A model generated the notes under the pieces. The model was not told the origin of the DNA. It saw only the letters and a program-made list of their open reading frames with translations, and did not search any database. The translations under genes were made by a program, and so were the position numbers. A stretch of 64,000 nucleotides of DNA from Seonamhaeicola sediminis (GTDB lineage Bacteria > Bacteroidota > Bacteroidia > Flavobacteriales > Flavobacteriaceae): the NCBI RefSeq assembly GCF_004358095.2, contig NZ_SMZJ02000007.1:28168-92167 (forward strand), written 5' to 3'. This document shows positions 25,819-35,654 of the stretch, one piece after another. Every line of letters begins with the position of its first letter. Position 1 is the first letter of the stretch.

Positions 25819-26817
25819 ATGACTGAAGGGAATTTTGTTGATTATGTAAAAGTCTATGTGTCATCTGGTAACGGAGGTAAAGGGTCTGCGCACTTACATA
25901 GAGAAAAGTATATTGCCAAGGGTGGACCTGATGGGGGTGATGGTGGCCGCGGCGGTCATGTGATAATTCGGGGTAACACCAACATGTGGACCTTATATCA
26001 TTTAAAATTTAAAAAACATTTTAGAGCAGGTCATGGTGGTCATGGTGGCAGTAGTAGAAGTACTGGTGCCGATGGAGAAGATATCTACATTGATGTGCCT
26101 TTGGGAACGGTTGTTCGAGATACCGAAAGCAACCATATTCTGTTTGAAATTACTGAAGACCAAGAAGAAAAAATTATAGCTGAAGGAGGAAAAGGTGGCT
26201 TGGGAAACTGGAATTTTAAGACAGCAACAAACCAAACACCGCGTTATGCACAACCTGGTTTACCACTTGAAGAAAAGCATATTACTTTAGAGTTGAAAGT
26301 ATTAGCCGATGTTGGTTTGGTTGGTTTTCCAAATGCTGGTAAATCTACTTTGCTTTCAGTGATAACATCTGCTAAACCCAAAATTGCCGATTACGAATTC
26401 ACCACTTTAAAACCCAATTTAGGAATTGTTGAATATCGTGATTTTCAAACTTTTGTAATGGCTGATATTCCTGGTATTATTGAAGGTGCTTCTGAAGGAA
26501 AGGGTTTAGGGCATTATTTTTTACGTCATATTGAACGTAACTCGGTACTTTTATTTTTAATTCCTGCCGATGCTGATAATATTAAAAAGCAGTATGATAT
26601 TCTTCTAGATGAACTAAGACGTTACAATCCAGAAATGCTCGATAAAGAACGACTCATAGCCATATCTAAAAGTGACATGCTAGATGATGAGTTAAAAGCA
26701 GAACTTAAAAAAGAACTTGACAAAGAACTACCCATAAAATACCTTTTTATTTCCTCAGTAGCACAGCAAGGTATGATACCACTTAAAGATGCTTTGTGGA
26801 ACATGTTGAATGCCTAG
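25819..26817 (+). CDS. obg: Obg-family GTPase
   Basis: A 332-residue ribosome-associated GTPase involved in 50S maturation and stress control. The N-terminal Obg domain has the expected Gly-rich repeats ([19 protein letters not shown]); the G domain has G1 GFPNAGKST (about 167-175), G3 DIPGI and SKSD as G4. No C-terminal OCT extension is present, which is normal for the shorter Obg proteins. It follows hpt-adk, separated by a nested inverted repeat. Confidence 0.95.
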   Translation: MTEGNFVDYVKVYVSSGNGGKGSAHLHREKYIAKGGPDGGDGGRGGHVIIRGNTNMWTLYHLKFKKHFRAGHGGHGGSSRSTGADGEDIYIDVPLGTVVRDTESNHILFEITEDQEEKIIAEGGKGGLGNWNFKTATNQTPRYAQPGLPLEEKHITLELKVLADVGLVGFPNAGKSTLLSVITSAKPKIADYEFTTLKPNLGIVEYRDFQTFVMADIPGIIEGASEGKGLGHYFLRHIERNSVLLFLIPADADNIKKQYDILLDELRRYNPEMLDKERLIAISKSDMLDDELKAELKKELDKELPIKYLFISSVAQQGMIPLKDALWNMLNA

Positions 26818-26879
26818 TATTTTAAGCTTTTCTATTTGGCAGTATTTTTTGAGTACCTTTAATGAAAAATTTGCTTCAA

Positions 26880-27404
26880 ATGAAATCATTAAAACTCATA
26901 TTATTTGCTTTACTCCTAGTTGGTTGTGCTCCCATTCGTGTAAATTACGATTTTGATAGAACTACCAATTTTTCCAAGTACAAAACCTATCAGTATTACG
27001 GTGATATGAAAACGGGTTTAAGTGAATTGGACACTAAGCGCTTGTTGGATGCTATAGATTCAAAAATGAACACTTTGGGATTTGAAATTTCTGAAACGCC
27101 AGATTTTTTAATAGACATTAGAAGTACGGAGTTTCAAGGAGCACCAAGGAACACTGTTGGTGTTGGTTTAGGAGGTGGCGGGCGTAATGTTGGTGGAGGG
27201 ATTTCAGTTGGTATACCTGTTGGACAGTCTAATGTAAATAGGCAAATTACTATTGACTTTGTTGATGAAAAGGGTAAAGGTTTGTTTTGGCAAGCGGTTA
27301 GTGAATCTAGTTTTAATCCTAATGCTTCTCCTGAGAATAGGGAGGCTCGTTTAAAAGCTGTCGTTGAGAAAGTGTTGGCTAAATTTCCTCCCAAGAAAAG
27401 TTAA
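26880..27404 (+). CDS. DUF4136 lipoprotein
   Basis: A 174-residue protein with a type II signal peptide (LLVGC lipobox, C16) and the DUF4136 domain pattern NYDFDRTTNFSKYKTYQY near the mature N-terminus, with a Gly-rich GVGLGGGGRNVGGG loop in the middle. Probably an outer-membrane or periplasmic lipoprotein of unknown function. The frame can start at ATG 26862 (MKNLLQMK), but 26880 gives a normal signal peptide, and a TACCTTTA sequence (near -7 consensus) at 26854-26861 favours the later start. Confidence 0.8.
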   Translation: MKSLKLILFALLLVGCAPIRVNYDFDRTTNFSKYKTYQYYGDMKTGLSELDTKRLLDAIDSKMNTLGFEISETPDFLIDIRSTEFQGAPRNTVGVGLGGGGRNVGGGISVGIPVGQSNVNRQITIDFVDEKGKGLFWQAVSESSFNPNASPENREARLKAVVEKVLAKFPPKKS

Positions 27405-27479
27405 CTTGATTATATCCTAAGTATTTATATTTTTATGGATTAAATGAATTAGTATCTATGATTGGTTCAAATTATTTTT

Positions 27480-28460
27480 ATGCAAGACTTTAAAATTATC
27501 AGGTATTCTAAAGAGTATTCTAGTATTTGGAATGATTTTGTTTCAAAATCTAAGAACGCAACATTCTTGTTTTATAGAGATTTTATGGAATACCACAATG
27601 ATAGATTCGAAGATTATTCATTATTGGTTTTTAAGAAAGACAAATTAATAGCTGTTTTACCTGCCAATATTTCAGAAGATAAAGTATTGTATTCTCATCA
27701 GGGTTTGAGTTATGGAGGGTTTATCTTGCCAGAAGATATAAAGTTTGAAATTGTATTATTTGCCTTTGCAGAAATTTTAAAACACTTACACCGTAAGGGT
27801 ATCGATGTTATAGAATTAAAAATAACACCTTCAATTTATACAACACTACCTTGTGATGAAATAAAGTATTTGATGTTTATACTAAATGCTAGATTGATTA
27901 GGCGAGATATATTGTCTGTCATAAATTTAAAAGAAAAGTTTAAAATTTCTAGAAACAGGGAAGAAGGTATTAATAGAGGAAAAAAGCATAATTTAATTAT
28001 TAAAGAAGAAAATACTTTTAACTTGTTTTGGAATTATATTTTAATTAAGAACTTAAAGGAAAAACATGGTACTTCACCAGTACATAGCTTAAATGAAATA
28101 ACTTTATTAAAAAAGCGTTTTCCAAATAATATAAGGCAGTTTAATGTATATCACAATGATGAGATTGTTGCTGGAACAACAATTTTTGAATCGAAATACG
28201 TAGCACATTCTCAATATATTTCAGGGAACCATCATAAAAATGTTTTGGGGAGTTTAGATTTTTTACACCATCACTTAATTAGTGAGGTGTTTAATAATAA
28301 GGTGTATTTTGATTTTGGGACATCTAATGAAAATAATGGTTTACATATTAATAAAGGTTTGCAGTTTTGGAAAGAAGGTTTTGGGGCAAGATCACTGACT
28401 CAAGATTTTTATGAAGTTGAAACTAAAAATTACAAGTTATTAGAGAATATCATGATATGA
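27480..28460 (+). CDS. GNAT/FemAB-like acyltransferase
   Basis: A 326-residue protein with the two-lobed GNAT layout seen in FemAB-like acyltransferases of polysaccharide loci. Visible segments are [16 protein letters not shown] near the start, YGGF, and the C-terminal [27 protein letters not shown]. It is the first gene of the surface-glycan cluster, overlapping the aminotransferase start by 4 bases (ATGA), which suggests it may N-acylate the amino sugar made by the next gene. It is not the LbH-type FdtC acetyltransferase. A TTG at 27462 is in frame, but ATG 27480 is preferred. Confidence 0.7.
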   Translation: MQDFKIIRYSKEYSSIWNDFVSKSKNATFLFYRDFMEYHNDRFEDYSLLVFKKDKLIAVLPANISEDKVLYSHQGLSYGGFILPEDIKFEIVLFAFAEILKHLHRKGIDVIELKITPSIYTTLPCDEIKYLMFILNARLIRRDILSVINLKEKFKISRNREEGINRGKKHNLIIKEENTFNLFWNYILIKNLKEKHGTSPVHSLNEITLLKKRFPNNIRQFNVYHNDEIVAGTTIFESKYVAHSQYISGNHHKNVLGSLDFLHHHLISEVFNNKVYFDFGTSNENNGLHINKGLQFWKEGFGARSLTQDFYEVETKNYKLLENIMI

Positions 28461-29560
28461 TAAAGTTTTTAGATTTAAAGAAAATTAATAAAAGATATGA
28501 AGACGAATTTAAAGATGCTTTTAGTAATTTTTTAGATAGTGGTCAATACATACTAGGTAACCAAGTTTTGAAATTTGAAGAAGCTTTTGCTTCCTTTTGT
28601 GGTACAAGATATTGTGTTGGAGTTAGTAATGGATTAGATGCTTTAACATTAATTTTTAAGTCTTACATAGAACTTGGAAGGCTGAAGCATGGTGATAGAG
28701 TATTTGTGCCAGCAAATACCTACATAGCATCAATTTTGGCCATAATAGACGCAGGTCTTGAACCTGTTTTGGTCGAACCTCGCTTAGATTCGTTTAATGT
28801 TAACCCTCTTGAATTAGAGAAACATATGGCGGATAATGTGAAAGCCATTTTGGTAGTACATTTATATGGGCAATTATGCGAAATGAATGCTTTACAAAAT
28901 ATTGCAAAAGCAAAAGACTTAATTATTATTGAGGACGCTGCACAAGCTCACGGAGCAAAAGATTTAGAACTAAATAAAAAGGCTGGTAATTTAGGAGATG
29001 CTGCGGCATTTAGTTTTTATCCAACTAAAAACTTAGGTGCATTAGGAGATGCTGGAGCTGTAACTACTAATGATTATAAATTGGCAAAAACTATTAGAAA
29101 GCTTCGAAATTATGGAAGAGAAGGAAGGAATACAAATGATATGCTTGGTAGGAATAACAGGCTAGATGAAATTCAAGCTACATTTTTATATATTAAATTG
29201 CAGTACCTAGAAGTCGAAAATAATAGAAGACGTGAGATTGCAGTTCGCTATCTAAATGAAATAAAAAACGAAAAAATCACATTGCCTTATTGGAATGGTA
29301 GTGAAAACCATGTGTTTTATGTTTTTTCTATTAAAACTGAAAAAAGGAAGATGTTACAAGACTACCTAAGGAAAAATGGTATAGAGACACTCATTTTTTA
29401 TCCAATTGCACCTCACAAACAAGATGTTTTTAAGGAATGGAATAACTTGTCTTTTCCTGTTACTGAACAAATACATAACGAGGTTATTAGTATACCCTTA
29501 AATGCTTATCTTATTGAAGATGATGTCACTAAAATTATTGAAAAGCTTAACAAATATTAG
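28457..29560 (+). CDS. fdtB: DegT/DnrJ/EryC1 sugar aminotransferase (FdtB-like)
   Basis: A 367-residue PLP-dependent aminotransferase of the sugar family with the PLP lysine K191 in [16 protein letters not shown] and the VPANTYIAS loop. With an FdtA-type 3,4-ketoisomerase in the same cluster (34064) it would make a dTDP-3-amino-3,6-dideoxyhexose such as Fuc3N or Qui3N. Which isomer cannot be told from sequence. It overlaps the acyltransferase gene (ATGA), so the two are coupled. RmlA/RmlB, which provide the precursor, are not in the window. Confidence 0.82.
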   Translation: MIKFLDLKKINKRYEDEFKDAFSNFLDSGQYILGNQVLKFEEAFASFCGTRYCVGVSNGLDALTLIFKSYIELGRLKHGDRVFVPANTYIASILAIIDAGLEPVLVEPRLDSFNVNPLELEKHMADNVKAILVVHLYGQLCEMNALQNIAKAKDLIIIEDAAQAHGAKDLELNKKAGNLGDAAAFSFYPTKNLGALGDAGAVTTNDYKLAKTIRKLRNYGREGRNTNDMLGRNNRLDEIQATFLYIKLQYLEVENNRRREIAVRYLNEIKNEKITLPYWNGSENHVFYVFSIKTEKRKMLQDYLRKNGIETLIFYPIAPHKQDVFKEWNNLSFPVTEQIHNEVISIPLNAYLIEDDVTKIIEKLNKY

Positions 29561-29597
29561 GATATTGGTTAATAGGTCTAAATTAGAAACTTTATAA

Positions 29598-30596
29598 ATG
29601 GATATTATAATAAAATCTTTTAATAGGGTTTATTATTTAGATAGGTGTCTTCATAGTATATTTCTTTATTTACAAAATTTTAAAGGTGAAATTTATATTT
29701 TAGATGATGGTTCACCACAAATATATTTAGATAAAATACAATTAAAATTCCCTGGCATAGTAATTTTAAAGTCTCCAAACTATGAAGAGAAGTCAAAAGC
29801 AATTTTAGATAAAACCTTTAATTTTCCTAGTACTATTCCTTCTAAATTTTGGTATGAAAGTGTATTAGATCTTTCGGATTATTTTATGGTCTTAGAAGAT
29901 GATATGTGGTTTACTGAAAATTGTGATGTGTCCGAATTAAATGATATTTGTAAAAATGAAAATTTAGCACTTCTTAAGTTATTTTGGGTGTCAAACCCTA
30001 AAACTGTTGGCAGTAATATTGTTAAAAGAAATAGAGGTATTGAAGTTTATAATCCTGATTTGAAATCTAGAAGCCCAAAATTTTTCAAATACATTTATAT
30101 GAAATACAATCCGATTTGGAGAGGCATTTTGAGTTTGTTTAGATTATATACAAAAGAAAGTGAATTACAGTATTACACTATCTATTCTGTGGCAGGAGCT
30201 GTTTTTAAAAAAGATTATTATCTGAGTATTTGGGATGATGCCTATGCTATTGTAGACGAAAAACAACAATTGCTCAATGCTGTTCAATATTATAATAAGT
30301 TTAATGTAGCTTTTGCAAAAGTTAATAAAGAAGTTTTAAAAACTGGGTTTATGTCTTCTGCTACTTTAAAATATCACTATCCCGACTTTTCAATACTTGA
30401 TTTTAATTGTATGCTAAACGAGTATTGGCTTAGAAATGATAATGCATTTAACAACAATCTTAGTTTAGACTTAGATACAAATGAAATAATAAACATTTTA
30501 CATTCGTATGATAAACCAGAAGCTTATATTTTACAATGGCTAGATTGGGTGAATAGTTTTAAAGCACAATTTAGAAAAATTGGGTGTAATATATAA
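29598..30596 (+). CDS. Glycosyltransferase-like protein (GT-A, divergent)
   Basis: A 332-residue protein with N-terminal MDIIIKSFNRVYYLDRCLHS and YILDDGSP, then LEDDMWF as the DxD-type metal motif, the common pattern of GT-A enzymes. The C-terminal half (about 150-332) resembles no GT family I can name. No membrane segment is evident. It lies between the aminotransferase gene (37 bases) and the flippase, which it abuts (stop TAA and ATG adjacent), so it is probably part of the repeat-unit assembly set. Confidence 0.65.
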   Translation: MDIIIKSFNRVYYLDRCLHSIFLYLQNFKGEIYILDDGSPQIYLDKIQLKFPGIVILKSPNYEEKSKAILDKTFNFPSTIPSKFWYESVLDLSDYFMVLEDDMWFTENCDVSELNDICKNENLALLKLFWVSNPKTVGSNIVKRNRGIEVYNPDLKSRSPKFFKYIYMKYNPIWRGILSLFRLYTKESELQYYTIYSVAGAVFKKDYYLSIWDDAYAIVDEKQQLLNAVQYYNKFNVAFAKVNKEVLKTGFMSSATLKYHYPDFSILDFNCMLNEYWLRNDNAFNNNLSLDLDTNEIINILHSYDKPEAYILQWLDWVNSFKAQFRKIGCNI

Positions 30597-32042
30597 ATGA
30601 AAGAAAAGAGTTTTCATAAAACAATTGCTAAAAATACAGGGCTATTTGGTATTTCACATATTACTAGGGCAATAGTGCGTATAATATCCAATAAGGTAGC
30701 TGCAATTTTTCTGGGGCCAATTGGTATTGGAATTATAGGCTTGTTGGAAAATGTGCTATCCTTAATATATAGCATAACAAATTTTGGGATCGCAGAAAGT
30801 AGTGTAAGAGAAATTGCTATAGCTGATCAGGATAGAAGTGAGAAAAAATCTAGACAACTAATTACAATAGTTTATAAATGGGCTTTTGCAACAGGGTTAT
30901 TGGGTTTAACAGTTTTCTTAATCTTTTCTAAGCAGATTAGTGACGTTGTTTTTGAAAGTCAATCGGAACTTTTATGGTTTATTTGCTTGGGATCTTATTT
31001 CTTATTTACCTCTATTGCAAATGTTAGAATAGCCGTATTAAAAGCTAAGAAGAAAGTGGGCTTAATGGTGAAGTATAATATTTTTACAGCAATTTTATCT
31101 TCAATTATATCTGTAGCTGGGTATTATTTTTTTGGTATAAGAGGTATTTTACCTGTTGTTATAGCGACCTCTTTGATAAACCTTTTATTAAGCCTCTATT
31201 TTACAAAAAGTATTCAAGTTTCAAGTTCAGCTATTGGCATCAAGCAAACTTTTAAAGATGGAATACCAATGGCTAAATTAGGGCTTCTATTATCAGTAGG
31301 TGTAATTTTTGGTCAAATATGCTTTTATGTGATTAGATGGTTTTTAAAAACCTATTATTCTTTTGAAACACTTGGTGTTTATCAAGTTAGTAATACAGTT
31401 TTAGTAGGTTACTTAGGGATGGTTTTTGCAGCAATGTCTAACGATTTTTACCCTAGGCTTTGTAATTATGAAAACAATAAAACGTACTTTGATGATTTAA
31501 TAAATGACCAAACCGAATTTGCTTTGTTAATTGTTGTGCCTGCCGTATTGGTGTTATATTTAATAGCACCTTTTTTAATTGGTTTATTATACTCTTCAGA
31601 ATTTTTGAATGTTTTAGATATTTTAAAAGTAGGGTTACTAGGTATAACTTTAAGGGCAATAGTATGGCCTATTGGCTATATCCCCTTAATAAAAGGAAAT
31701 AAGCCCCTTTTTTTAAAACAAAATTTACTAGGTGATATTGTAAATGTGGTAGCTTCTGTAGTTTTGTTTTATTATTTAGGGTTGGTAGGTTTGGGAATAG
31801 CCATGGTTACTATGTTTTTTGTTTCGGGTGTTTATAATTATTACGTAGCCAGGGTATACTATGATTTCAAATTTAGACCCAAGACTTTAAAGATAATTTT
31901 AGTTTCTTTATTGCTTTCTATTACAGCTATGGTAGTAGTACTATTTTCAGAATTTAAAAACTTTAATTATTTGATAATTATACTTTTTATAATTTCAGCC
32001 TTTTATTCTTTGGCTTATTTAAAGAAATCGCTTTTTTACTAA
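30597..32042 (+). CDS. wzx: Wzx-type polysaccharide flippase
   Basis: A 481-residue membrane protein with about twelve to fourteen hydrophobic segments and the N-terminal pattern of the MATE-like/oligosaccharide flippase family (SHITRAIVRIISNKVAAIFLG). It would move lipid-linked repeat units across the inner membrane for O-antigen or capsule. A Wzy polymerase was not recognised in the window. It directly follows the GT gene and is the last plus-strand gene before an inverted glycosyltransferase. Confidence 0.85.
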   Translation: MKEKSFHKTIAKNTGLFGISHITRAIVRIISNKVAAIFLGPIGIGIIGLLENVLSLIYSITNFGIAESSVREIAIADQDRSEKKSRQLITIVYKWAFATGLLGLTVFLIFSKQISDVVFESQSELLWFICLGSYFLFTSIANVRIAVLKAKKKVGLMVKYNIFTAILSSIISVAGYYFFGIRGILPVVIATSLINLLLSLYFTKSIQVSSSAIGIKQTFKDGIPMAKLGLLLSVGVIFGQICFYVIRWFLKTYYSFETLGVYQVSNTVLVGYLGMVFAAMSNDFYPRLCNYENNKTYFDDLINDQTEFALLIVVPAVLVLYLIAPFLIGLLYSSEFLNVLDILKVGLLGITLRAIVWPIGYIPLIKGNKPLFLKQNLLGDIVNVVASVVLFYYLGLVGLGIAMVTMFFVSGVYNYYVARVYYDFKFRPKTLKIILVSLLLSITAMVVVLFSEFKNFNYLIIILFIISAFYSLAYLKKSLFY

Positions 32043-32045
32043 AAT

Positions 32046-32921
32046 TTAGATACTTTTCATTATAGCTTTCAATCCTATAAATAATAATTTGAAAAATAGA
32101 ATAAACTCTCTAGCTCTTAACAAAACAAACATTTCTGAATAAACTCTATTTAACATAATTCTGTATTCATCTTTTGATGTGTTTAGATTAAGCATTTTTT
32201 CATAAATTTTGAGAGTAGAACAATGAAGTTTATGTGTTAGTTTATTTTTCTTATAGAAATAGTTTGCTGTCAAAGAATTTGGTAATTCTCTTTTTTTAGC
32301 TAATACTAATGGAATATATTGAAAGCTATAATTTCTAGAAACCCTTGTCCAAAAATCTAAATCTTCATAAACTAGGTTCTCATCATATTGTCCTACAGAT
32401 TCAAAAATATTTTTTTTAATCATAGCGGCTACAGAACATATTTTTGTAGTTCTGCCAATTATCATTTTATAAATATCTCCACTTTCAGGAAATTCGTCGG
32501 TTTGATAGTAAGTGGAAATAAAGTTTTTGTTTTCATCTATTAAATCTATATTAGCATATACTATTGCTAAATTTTCATACTTAGAAGATTCGAAAGCTTT
32601 TATTTGTTCTTCAATACAATTTTCTAACAAAATATCATCTGCAGCTAAATCAATGATATATTCTCCAGTCACATACTCAAAAGCTTTATTAAATGTCTTT
32701 GTGCTTCCTTTATTTTTAGAGTTCTTAATAAAGATAATGTTTTGGTTTGCCTCTAACCATTCATTTATAACGCTTACTGAATTGTCTGTACTAAAGTCAT
32801 CATTAATTATTAGTTGAATATTAGGATAAGATTGATTAATTATAGAGTTTAATGCATCAAGAACATAATTTTCATGATTATAGCATGTACAAATTACAGA
32901 TACTTGAGGAGTGTCTAACAT
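32046..32921 (-). CDS. Glycosyltransferase family 2 (inverted within the cluster)
   Basis: A 291-residue GT2 enzyme with VSVICTCYNHENYVLDALNS, LIINDDFSTDNS and the metal motif DLAADDIL (about 92-99), and YEDLDFWTR in the region of the catalytic base. It lies on the opposite strand to its neighbours, ending 3 bases from the Wzx stop, which suggests separate insertion of a cassette. Acceptor and donor sugar are not predictable. No TAnnTTTG box was found upstream of its own ATG. Confidence 0.82.
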   Translation of the reverse strand: MLDTPQVSVICTCYNHENYVLDALNSIINQSYPNIQLIINDDFSTDNSVSVINEWLEANQNIIFIKNSKNKGSTKTFNKAFEYVTGEYIIDLAADDILLENCIEEQIKAFESSKYENLAIVYANIDLIDENKNFISTYYQTDEFPESGDIYKMIIGRTTKICSVAAMIKKNIFESVGQYDENLVYEDLDFWTRVSRNYSFQYIPLVLAKKRELPNSLTANYFYKKNKLTHKLHCSTLKIYEKMLNLNTSKDEYRIMLNRVYSEMFVLLRAREFILFFKLLFIGLKAIMKSI

Positions 32922-32938
32922 CAGTAAGAACTATGTTT

Positions 32939-32946
32939 TATATTTG
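32939..32946 (+). promoter_or_regulatory. -7 box TATATTTG before the GT4 gene
   Basis: A TAnnTTTG match ending 26 bases before the TTG start at 32973. It shows that the plus-strand genes restart transcription here after the inverted GT2 gene. Confidence 0.5.
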
Positions 32947-32972
32947 TCACTAAAATAAACAAACAGTAAAGA

Positions 32973-34067
32973 TTGCAAAAGAAAAAGATAAAAATAGCAA
33001 TTGTAGCTTATAATTTAGAAGTTGGAGGCTTGACTCAGACAACAATTACTTTGTTTAATTTGCTAAGTGAAAGAGAAGAGTTTAAGGTAGAATTATTGCT
33101 TTTAGATTATTCAGAAGACACTAATTCAAATAAGTGGTATAGAAGTTTTAATGACAAATCCAATAAAGGTTATTTTTTTCGGAAAATTTCCAAGTACATT
33201 CGTTTTAAAAAGTATTTAAAAACAACAAGATTTGATTTTATAATAGATCAGCGCTATAGGTTAAATGCGGTTTCTGAAATATTTTTTTCAAAGTATTTAT
33301 ACACTAAAGAAAAAATTATTTACAATGTTCATAGTTCAAAATTGAGTACATATTTACCCAAATCAACATTGTTGTCAAATTTCCTATATAAAGATGCTTA
33401 TAAAGTGGTTTGTTGTTCTCAGGGAATTAAGGCTTTAGTAGAAAAAAAATATGGACTGTCCAATGTAATATGTGTTTATAACTCTGTGGAATTAAATCAC
33501 TCCAAAGAAGAAGAAAGTATTACATTGGATTATAATTATATAGTTGCAGTAGGACGTGTAGAACCATTAAAGCAGTATGATAAATTAATAAGGGCTTATG
33601 CAAATTCAAAATTACCTGAGAATGATATTAAACTAGTTTTAGTAGGTGACGGTTCGCAATTGAATGTTTGTAAAAGTATTTCTGAAAAATTAAATCTATC
33701 CGAATATGTTATTTTTATAGGTTTTGTTTCAAACCCTAATTTTTATATGACCAATGCGAAATTCTTAGTTTTATGTAGTAAATATGAAGGGTTTCCAATG
33801 GTTCTTTTAGAGTCTCTAGCTTGTTCAACGCCAGTGGTTAGTTTCGATTTAATAGCTGGCCCTAACGAAGTTATTGAGCAAAATATAAATGGGATATTGG
33901 TTGAAAATCAGAATTTTGAAGGTTTAACAAAAGCTATGAACAAAATGATTGAAAATGCTGAATTAATAGATAAATGTAAAAAACAAGCTAGGAATAGCAT
34001 TGAAAGGTTTTCAAATAATAAAATTCAAAAAGCTTGGTTTAAAATATTAAAAATTGATGAGCAATGA
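32973..34067 (+). CDS. Glycosyltransferase family 4
   Basis: A 364-residue GT-B enzyme: the N-terminal KIKIAIVAYNLEVGGLTQTT, then VGRVEPLKQYDKLI, LVGDGSQL and the family motif SKYEGFPMVLLESLACSTPVV with the EGFP...E pattern. Only a TTG (32973) can serve as start: an in-frame stop lies two codons upstream and the first domain starts at residue 6. It overlaps fdtA by 4 bases (ATGA), so both are translated together. Likely adds a sugar during repeat-unit assembly. Confidence 0.85.
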   Translation: MQKKKIKIAIVAYNLEVGGLTQTTITLFNLLSEREEFKVELLLLDYSEDTNSNKWYRSFNDKSNKGYFFRKISKYIRFKKYLKTTRFDFIIDQRYRLNAVSEIFFSKYLYTKEKIIYNVHSSKLSTYLPKSTLLSNFLYKDAYKVVCCSQGIKALVEKKYGLSNVICVYNSVELNHSKEEESITLDYNYIVAVGRVEPLKQYDKLIRAYANSKLPENDIKLVLVGDGSQLNVCKSISEKLNLSEYVIFIGFVSNPNFYMTNAKFLVLCSKYEGFPMVLLESLACSTPVVSFDLIAGPNEVIEQNINGILVENQNFEGLTKAMNKMIENAELIDKCKKQARNSIERFSNNKIQKAWFKILKIDEQ

Positions 34068-34471
34068 CTATAGGAGAAAAAATTAAGATACCAAAGATTG
34101 AAGATTATAGAGGCAACCTCTCTGTCATAGAAAAGGATATTTTACCGTTTTCATTTAAACGTGTTTACTATTTATATGATGTTCCTGCAGGATCTGAACG
34201 AGGAGGGCATGCTCATATTGAACAGAAAGCTTTTTTAATAGCTTTATCTGGGAGTTTTGAAGTTGTGCTGAATAATGCTAGAGAGCAAGAAATTATTACG
34301 TTAAATAGACCATATGAAGGATTGCTAATTGATAATGGTATATGGCGAGAGTTAAAAAATTTTTCTTCAGGAGCAGTTTGTCTCGTAGTAGCCTCTGACG
34401 TATTTAGTGAAGAGGACTATATAAGAGACTTCGATACATTTAAAAACTATGATTTTAGTGGTAAACGGTAA
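34064..34471 (+). CDS. fdtA: Sugar 3,4-ketoisomerase, FdtA/QdtA type (WxcM-like cupin)
   Basis: A 135-residue cupin with the WxcM-like signature EDYRGNLSVIE and the catalytic-region stretch RGGHAHIEQKAF (about 45-57), including two His. It converts dTDP-4-keto-6-deoxyglucose to the 3-keto sugar, the substrate of the FdtB-type aminotransferase found 4.5 kb upstream in the same cluster. Whether the product is the galacto (FdtA) or gluco (QdtA) epimer depends on details I cannot resolve. Its 3' end overlaps the convergent GT2 gene by 17 bases. Confidence 0.82.
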   Translation: MTIGEKIKIPKIEDYRGNLSVIEKDILPFSFKRVYYLYDVPAGSERGGHAHIEQKAFLIALSGSFEVVLNNAREQEIITLNRPYEGLLIDNGIWRELKNFSSGAVCLVVASDVFSEEDYIRDFDTFKNYDFSGKR

Positions 34472-35393
34472 AATCAATTCCTTTGCTTTTTAATAAGTGT
34501 TTCGTGCCAAGAAGCATTTTCAAAAGAAAAGGTGGTAATTTAAGGAGTACTTTAGTAGTAAATGGAATTTTTGTGTTTATTTGGTTTAACAATTTTTTAG
34601 ATTGTTGCACGGCACCATAAATTCTATAATGTAAAGCATATTCCAAACGATAAAGATCTAAAAAATGTTTAAGACTTTTGTTATTTTCTTCTAAACTCTC
34701 AAATTTCTTAAAATCTATTAATTTTTTTGATAAAAAAGGGGTTTTTGATAATGAGTTTGGAATTTCAAATCTATAAATAGATGTTTTTTTGTTTGTTATT
34801 GCAACATTATAATGAGCCGCTACTCTAATCCATAAATCTAAATCTTGACCACTAGAAATATTTAAATCAAACATACCATCGTTTTCCAATATTCTTTTTG
34901 GAATTACAACAGCAGATGTATGAGCAACTCTGTTGATTAAGCTTGCTTGAAAAAAGTCAGGTATTACTCCTCTATAGTCTTCTTTAATATGCTTAGATAA
35001 GTCATTATTAATAATTTTTTTTGGGGAAATTCTTGTTTTGTATCTGCTACAATACATACCACACTCAGGAAAATCTTCAATTAGAGTTTTAAGAGTGCTT
35101 AAATGATTTGGTAGCCATATATCATCAGCATCAAGAAATGCTATAAACTTTGCTTTAGATAATTCAATGCCTTTATTTCTAGCAGCAGATACACCTTTGT
35201 TTTTTTGATTTGAAATTATTATTCTTTTATTGTTATAGGTTTTAACAATATCTAAACTACTATCAGTACAGCCGTCGTTTACAATAATTACCTCAAACTC
35301 TTTGAATGTTTGATTTAATACACTTTTAAGAGTATCTTGTATATATTTTTCTTTATTGTAAAGAGGAATTACTATTGAAAAGAAAGGCTGCAT
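34455..35393 (-). CDS. Glycosyltransferase family 2 (inverted at cluster end)
   Basis: A 312-residue GT2 enzyme: FFSIVIPLYNKEKYIQDTL, VIIVNDGCTDSS, the DxD-like AFLDADDIWLPNH (about 88-99) and GQDLDLWIR for the catalytic region. The ATG at 35393 (MQPFFSI) is preferred to an in-frame TTG at 35402. Its stop lies inside the fdtA coding end (17-base overlap), an unusual convergent overlap suggesting the two genes were brought together late. A TATTTTTG box precedes it, so it has its own promoter. Confidence 0.82.
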   Translation of the reverse strand: MQPFFSIVIPLYNKEKYIQDTLKSVLNQTFKEFEVIIVNDGCTDSSLDIVKTYNNKRIIISNQKNKGVSAARNKGIELSKAKFIAFLDADDIWLPNHLSTLKTLIEDFPECGMYCSRYKTRISPKKIINNDLSKHIKEDYRGVIPDFFQASLINRVAHTSAVVIPKRILENDGMFDLNISSGQDLDLWIRVAAHYNVAITNKKTSIYRFEIPNSLSKTPFLSKKLIDFKKFESLEENNKSLKHFLDLYRLEYALHYRIYGAVQQSKKLLNQINTKIPFTTKVLLKLPPFLLKMLLGTKHLLKSKGIDFTVYH

Positions 35394-35410
35394 CGAGTAC
35401 AATTTTTAAG

Positions 35411-35418
35411 CAAAAATA
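35411..35418 (-). promoter_or_regulatory. -7 box TATTTTTG of the last GT2 gene
   Basis: A perfect TAnnTTTG match on the minus strand, ending 17 bases upstream of the ATG at 35393. Confidence 0.5.
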
Positions 35419-35654
35419 CTATTTTTTTATAGTCATTTTTTATACCTATTAGATTATAAATTCAGTATTTATGCTGATGATACATGATAAACGAATACCA
35501 TTGTTACTTTTTGTTCTTTTTAATAATAAGATAGATTACCAGAATTCAGTTAAAAATTATTTAATAAAGAATTTTTTATTACAAAGAATCGGTTTAACGC
35601 ATTGAAAAAATACAATACAGAAATTAATGCAAAAAAGATAATAGATAAGATGTG

